Below, piece after piece: positions 59,598-64,000 of a stretch of DNA of 64,000 nt (within the stretch, counting starts at the first letter, position 1; the number at the start of each line of letters is the position of its first letter). The notes beneath the pieces were generated by a model. The model saw nothing but the letters and a program-made list of their open reading frames with translations. It did no database searches and was not told the DNA's origin. The stretch spans positions 1 to 64,000 of the forward strand of contig WQZS01000015.1 in assembly GCA_009780585.1 (NCBI GenBank), in the 5' to 3' direction. The stretch is from Defluviitaleaceae bacterium. GTDB taxonomy: Bacteria > Bacillota > Clostridia > Lachnospirales > WQUN01. The translations under genes and the position numbers were made by a program.

Positions 59598-60479
59598 ATG
59601 AAGATAAAAAAATCGGCACCCCCCCGTACGGGCATCATACGCGACTACGACAGCAGGAAGCTGAGCGTCAAAATCGCGCTCGTCGTCGTTTATGTGTTTT
59701 GCGTTTGTATCGTGTTGGTTTCGCTGTTCCCCATTTATTGGGTGCTGATGGCGGGATTTAAGGATCTGCGGGAATTTATGAACAGTACCTCCATTCATCC
59801 TTCCGTTTTTGAATTTGCCCGCTACACGCGTACGTGGACGCAGTTGGGCATCATGCGCAATTATTTGAATTCATTTTACGTGATTGCGGGGAGCGTGTTT
59901 TTTGCGCTGGTGGTCAACGGGCTGCTGGCGTACGGTTTGGCGATCCTTAAACCCAAGGGGCATGGGATTGTTAACAAAATGGTTGTGTTGTCGCTGTTAA
60001 TACCCGCGACGATCGCGCTGGTGCCGCTGTTTATCAATATCATGAACATGAATATGGGCGGTTTCTTTACGCCCTTGTGGCTGGCCGCCGGAGCGAACGC
60101 CTTTTACGTCATCGTCTTCCGGCAATTCTTCCTGTCCCTGCCGCCTTCGCTGATCGACGCGGGGCGTATCGACGGCTGCTCGCAGTTGGCTATTTTCTCA
60201 AAGATCGTCATGCCGTTATCAAAGCCGATTTGCGTGGTGGTTACGATTTTTACGGTCAACGGCGTTTGGAGCGACTTCCTCCTGCCGTATTTGGTGCTGG
60301 GCGTGGGGCGTTGGCAGACGGTTATGGTACGGCTTTTCGTGTTCAGCACACAGCAGACGATCAACCACGACGACTTGATGCGGGCGGTGGTCTTCTCCAT
60401 GATACCGCCGATTATTTTGTTCTTTATCTTCCAAAAGAAATTGACGGAGAATATCGTTACAGTCGGCATTAAAGGCTAG
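59598..60479 (+). CDS. Sugar ABC transporter permease (UgpE/MalG type)
   Basis: A 293-residue membrane protein with six helices and the EAA loop SLIDAGRIDGCSQLAIFSKI near residue 180. AAAGGGGGTAATTAT precedes the start. It ends 12 bp before the GH65 gene, so import and phosphorolysis are probably co-expressed. Confidence 0.92.
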   Translation: MKIKKSAPPRTGIIRDYDSRKLSVKIALVVVYVFCVCIVLVSLFPIYWVLMAGFKDLREFMNSTSIHPSVFEFARYTRTWTQLGIMRNYLNSFYVIAGSVFFALVVNGLLAYGLAILKPKGHGIVNKMVVLSLLIPATIALVPLFINIMNMNMGGFFTPLWLAAGANAFYVIVFRQFFLSLPPSLIDAGRIDGCSQLAIFSKIVMPLSKPICVVVTIFTVNGVWSDFLLPYLVLGVGRWQTVMVRLFVFSTQQTINHDDLMRAVVFSMIPPIILFFIFQKKLTENIVTVGIKG

Positions 60480-60491
60480 GAGGCGCGGCAC

Positions 60492-62804
60492 ATGGCAAAA
60501 CAGGCGGACAAATACTTCGCGACCGATACGTGGAAGGTAATCGAAAACGGCTTCGACCCGAAATACGCGCGGGTGTCGGAATCGGTCTTCGCGCTGTCCA
60601 ACGAAACGCTGGGCGTGCGCGGGTACTTTGACGAGGGCGGCACGGCGGACAGCCTGCGCGGGGCTTATATCAACGGTGTATACGATATCGACCAATTACC
60701 CCGTTCCTACAAAGGTATCGTGGACAAAACCCATTTTATGATACCCGCGGCGGATTGGCTGCACACGGCAATCGACATGGACGGCGAAAAGCTGGACTTG
60801 GGGCGTGTAAAATTCAGCGGTTTCACGCGGGAGCTGGATTTACGCAAGGGGACGCTTACGCGCAGGTTTATATGGCATACGAAGTCGGGCAAGGATTTAC
60901 AGCTTACTTTTTTGCGTTTCGTGGACATGACGCACGGCGAACGCGCGTACCAACGGATCACCTTTCTGCCGCTCAACTTCTCCGGCAATGTGGGGGTCAT
61001 ATCGGGCATTAACTTCAACGTAAAGCACCAAGGCCGCGATAAGTGCTTTTGGAACAGCCTTAAAACGGAAACGAACCGCGAAACCTGCGCGCTTACGGCA
61101 CGCACTTTGTCCTCCGGGCAGGAGGTGTTCGCGGGGATGCACGTAGAAATGGGGAACGATACGTTAGCGATGGATACCTGCGGCGAAAAATCCGCCGCCA
61201 TAAAAGGCTATGTTAATTTGAAAAAGGGTGAACCGATTTCCGTTGACAAGCGCGTGGTCATCGTATTCGCGCCCATGGACCATCACGACAGCGAAAGCCT
61301 TTGGCAAGACGGGCAAAAGAAATTAAAAGAATCGATGAACGTCCCCTTCGAGGACGCTTTAAAAGCACAGGAAGCCTACTGGGAAAAACATTGGCAGCTT
61401 TCCGACGTAATAATCGAGCCCGCCGACGGCGAATCAATCGAAACCGTCGCCCAAGAACAGCAGGGCATCCGCTTCTGCTCCTTCCAAATGGCGCAGACCT
61501 ATAAAGGCGGCAGCGTTTCCCACAACATCGGCGCGAAGGGTTTGACCGGGGAAGCCTACAACGGCCACGCTTTTTGGGATACCGAGGCTTGCTGTTTCCC
61601 GTTCTACCTCTTTACTAACCCCGAAGCGGCAAAAAGCCTGCTCCTATTCCGTTACAACACGCTCCCCCAAGCCATCGAACGCGCCAAAATGCTCGACTGC
61701 GAAGGCGCGTGCTACCCCATCGCCACCCTCAACGGCGACGAAGCGTGCAACCTGTGGCAACACGCCAGCTTGCAATTCCAGCCTTCAACGGCGGTGGCGT
61801 ACGGCATTTGGCACTATGTAAAGGTCACGGGGGACACGGCTTTCCTGTGGGAATACGGGGCGGAAATGCTCTTGCAAATCGCCCGTTTTATGGCGAGCCG
61901 TGTCGGGCAGAACCCGCACACCGGGCAATACGGCTACTACGGCGTGATGGGGCCGGACGAATTTAAAATGATGGTGAACAACAACGCCTACACAAACTAC
62001 ATGGGTAAACGCGCGTTGGAATACGCCGCCGAAACATTGACGCGTATGGAAAATGAAACGCCCGGCGCTTTCGCACGCTTGTCGCAAGCCGCAAGCCTCA
62101 CTCCAGCGGAAATCAACCGCTGGCAAACCATCGCCGATAACATGGCCATCCCCGCCACCCCCGAGGGCTTGATCGAACAGCACGACGGCTATTTCGGCTT
62201 GCCCCACATCGACATAAACGCCATCCCCGTAGAAGAGTTCCCCCTGTACAACCATTGGTCGTACGACCGCATCTACCGCTCCAACATGATTAAACAGCCC
62301 GATGTACTGATGTTCCTGTACCTTTACAATTCCTCCTTCACGCTCGAGCAGAAGCGCACTAACTACGAATACTACGAGCCGCGTACCATCCACGAATCAT
62401 CCCTTTCCCCCGCGGTCCATTCCATTTTGGCGGCGGAACTGGACCGCATGGACGAAGCGACGCGGTTCTTCGGCTACGCCACGCGGTTGGATTTGGACAA
62501 TTACAACCGCAATACCTGCGAGGGCTTGCACACCACGTCCATCGCGATGGCGTGGGTCAACATCGTTTACGGCTTTGCGGGTTTACGTTCGGACGGGGAT
62601 ATCCTGCGTTTCGCCCCGCGCCTGCCCGACCGCTGGAAAAGCCTGCGCTTTTCCCTCACTTGGCAAGGCCGCATCCTCGAAATAGAAATGCAAAAAAATA
62701 AGACCCTGTTTACGTTGAAACAGGGTGAGGGGATGGAGTATTTGGTGTACGAGAAAAATGTTTCACTTAACGAAGGTAGTTATATCAAAATACAAAATAA
62801 TTAG
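60492..62804 (+). CDS. GH65 family disaccharide phosphorylase
   Basis: A 770-residue enzyme. It has an N-terminal beta-sandwich (about 1-290), a linker, an (alpha/alpha)6 barrel with GYYGVMGPDEFKMMVNNNAY carrying the catalytic Glu, HESSLSPAVHSILAAELDRM (phosphate region), and a small C-terminal beta domain. GH65 members phosphorolyse maltose, trehalose, kojibiose, nigerose and others to beta-glucose-1-phosphate; the exact sugar cannot be read here. pgmB in the same locus fits this product. It overlaps the convergent gene by 4 bp. Confidence 0.92.
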   Translation: MAKQADKYFATDTWKVIENGFDPKYARVSESVFALSNETLGVRGYFDEGGTADSLRGAYINGVYDIDQLPRSYKGIVDKTHFMIPAADWLHTAIDMDGEKLDLGRVKFSGFTRELDLRKGTLTRRFIWHTKSGKDLQLTFLRFVDMTHGERAYQRITFLPLNFSGNVGVISGINFNVKHQGRDKCFWNSLKTETNRETCALTARTLSSGQEVFAGMHVEMGNDTLAMDTCGEKSAAIKGYVNLKKGEPISVDKRVVIVFAPMDHHDSESLWQDGQKKLKESMNVPFEDALKAQEAYWEKHWQLSDVIIEPADGESIETVAQEQQGIRFCSFQMAQTYKGGSVSHNIGAKGLTGEAYNGHAFWDTEACCFPFYLFTNPEAAKSLLLFRYNTLPQAIERAKMLDCEGACYPIATLNGDEACNLWQHASLQFQPSTAVAYGIWHYVKVTGDTAFLWEYGAEMLLQIARFMASRVGQNPHTGQYGYYGVMGPDEFKMMVNNNAYTNYMGKRALEYAAETLTRMENETPGAFARLSQAASLTPAEINRWQTIADNMAIPATPEGLIEQHDGYFGLPHIDINAIPVEEFPLYNHWSYDRIYRSNMIKQPDVLMFLYLYNSSFTLEQKRTNYEYYEPRTIHESSLSPAVHSILAAELDRMDEATRFFGYATRLDLDNYNRNTCEGLHTTSIAMAWVNIVYGFAGLRSDGDILRFAPRLPDRWKSLRFSLTWQGRILEIEMQKNKTLFTLKQGEGMEYLVYEKNVSLNEGSYIKIQNN

Positions 62805-64000
62805 ATGTTTATGTTTTCTCCTCGACTTTTGCGACACCAAGGGTATTTGGCGGAATTGCAATCACAAAAATCGCACTTTATTTCCCGATTTTCAAGTAAC
62901 GGTTCATCTTCCAAAACGGATTTTAACCATGGTTCACCGTACTTTCCATACCTATTATTTATCCACTTGTTGACTTCGCCGCAAGCAAAATAAAAACTGT
63001 AGTCTTCTTTCATGTCGTTATATAATAATTCGCGATATTCCAATAAAATCCTTGCAAAATAAGTGGCTTCAAACTCAATATGTAAAGGAACCTTATCATG
63101 CCCATGCCATAACGGACCCGTATATCCGGGCAACCAATGGCAAACGATATGGCCGAGTTCGTGCGACCAAACCAATCTTAACAGGGACAACGCCATGCCT
63201 TCATTACCTGTTAGGGTTAATAATTCCTTCGTTGTGCTTAATTCCGTAAAAAGGATATCAAACCCGTCATCAAAGCAATTCGTTTTTCCTAAGATACGCC
63301 CCATCCCACCAACCGGATGGAAGCGTATGTCGCATTTATTATGCGAAGTCATGGACGCTTTCCTATGTAGGGATTGTTCGATTAATTTTATGTCGCTGGA
63401 TAACATACTCTCTGTTTCGATGCGTATCAACATGTTGCCGAAAACGTCTTGGAAAACCTTATCGATCTTTGTTTTGTCATTGCTTTTGCTTAAAATCGCT
63501 TCATCATATTTGATCCCATAACCGGAACAGAACTTTTTTATCATACCCGATATCCCGAGACCGGTTCCCGTATATTTTTTACGTAAAACAGAACCGTATT
63601 CCCTATCCGCGCATGAAAGGAGTAATTTCTCCGCAAAATAAGTAATCGCTTGTTGTGCAAACGTAGAGTCCGCGGGAATCAAGCTTTGCGCGTTTTTATG
63701 AGGTAAAAGATATAAAACGATTACACCTAAAGCACGTGCCAAAGCGAGGCGTTCATCGAAACGGCTTTCTTTAGCGGCAAATAATATTTTAAGGTTTTTC
63801 CTATCTCTATCTAAACTAATAATTTTAAAATCGTTATTAATCCTTGTGTATTCAACGGGACTCCATTCCATTTTTAAATCCGATATGTCAAAGTGATCGG
63901 CTGCATATTGCCTTACCGCGTCACAAGCATCCCCTATGTAACCGAACTGTAAATACTTCAATGCTTCCATAGTTGGTATAGGTCTGGTAGCGTGAAACAT
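62801..64000 (-). CDS. Zinc metallopeptidase-like protein, may extend beyond the window
   Basis: 399 residues are visible, with ATG at the last bases of the window, so the true start may lie outside. A zinc motif WSHELGHIVCHWLPG (HExxH at about residues 280-284) with a downstream acidic EFEATYFARILLE resembles ImmA/IrrE-type metallopeptidases. A C-terminal cysteine cluster (CDFCDCNSAKYPWC) could bind another metal. Low GC suggests accessory DNA. The substrate is unknown. Confidence 0.65.
   Translation of the reverse strand: MFHATRPIPTMEALKYLQFGYIGDACDAVRQYAADHFDISDLKMEWSPVEYTRINNDFKIISLDRDRKNLKILFAAKESRFDERLALARALGVIVLYLLPHKNAQSLIPADSTFAQQAITYFAEKLLLSCADREYGSVLRKKYTGTGLGISGMIKKFCSGYGIKYDEAILSKSNDKTKIDKVFQDVFGNMLIRIETESMLSSDIKLIEQSLHRKASMTSHNKCDIRFHPVGGMGRILGKTNCFDDGFDILFTELSTTKELLTLTGNEGMALSLLRLVWSHELGHIVCHWLPGYTGPLWHGHDKVPLHIEFEATYFARILLEYRELLYNDMKEDYSFYFACGEVNKWINNRYGKYGEPWLKSVLEDEPLLENREIKCDFCDCNSAKYPWCRKSRGENINI

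Overview
The window reads as chromosomal DNA of a Gram-positive Bacillota, most likely a Clostridia-type gut or rumen bacterium. The evidence is the order rpmH-rnpA-yidD-yidC-jag-mnmE-mnmG-rsmG, the str operon rpsL-rpsG-fusA-tuf, strong AGGAGG ribosome binding sites, a lipobox-free YidC, sigma-A-like promoters and many BspA-type leucine-rich repeat proteins. The species cannot be named from the sequence alone. No rRNA, tRNA, CRISPR array or transposase was found.

Layout. 0.3-0.7 kb and 12.8-13.2 kb hold two inverted copies of a very small locus: a 50-residue membrane peptide, a leader that hides its ribosome binding site, and a convergent antisense RNA with its own promoter and terminator. 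This looks like a type I toxin-antitoxin module, duplicated. Between the copies lie an AAA ATPase gene and the ribosomal/RNA-modification cluster (2.0-9.6 kb), then a possible alpha/alpha-toroid protein and a secreted GHL10 hydrolase. dnaA is not in its usual place beside rpmH. 13.56-14.89 kb has almost no genes. It holds a structured RNA candidate, two long modular palindromes, several 27-bp palindromes and a broken LysM gene. Then come a methyltransferase, a YifB/ComM ATPase and the str operon (17.5-22.1 kb).

22-32 kb is accessory: a second AAA/DUF4143 ATPase, a BtrH/C39-like protein, a MerR regulator fused to a carbohydrate-binding-like domain, an orphan RelB, and a BlaI repressor with a BlaR1-type protease whose C-terminus is an ABC-transporter solute-binding protein. 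The fused protein sits next to two sugar permease genes, one of them interrupted by an amber stop. 32-48.5 kb is a lower-GC island of translationally coupled metallophosphoesterases and signal-less LRR proteins, one fused to a P-loop domain. With them are a DEDDh exonuclease, an EEP-fold nuclease, a Phd/PIN toxin-antitoxin pair, a WYL regulator and several pseudogenes.

48.9-62.8 kb is a carbohydrate locus, probably for an alpha-glucan. It has two secreted beta-helix hydrolases, a beta-phosphoglucomutase, a LacI regulator, a duplicated-domain lipoprotein, an F5/8C protein, a solute-binding protein with two permeases, and a GH65 phosphorylase. The expected flow is hydrolysis outside, ABC import, phosphorolysis by GH65 to beta-glucose-1-phosphate, then PgmB to glucose-6-phosphate. 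No ABC ATPase is encoded here, so a shared one is expected elsewhere. A GNAT gene flanked by inverted palindromes has been inserted into the transporter genes. A zinc metallopeptidase-like gene runs to the right edge.

The feature that recurs at every scale is small palindromic DNA with constant parts and variable but self-complementary parts. Some copies lie between genes, and some are embedded in frame in mnmE, rsmG, yifB and probably lacI.
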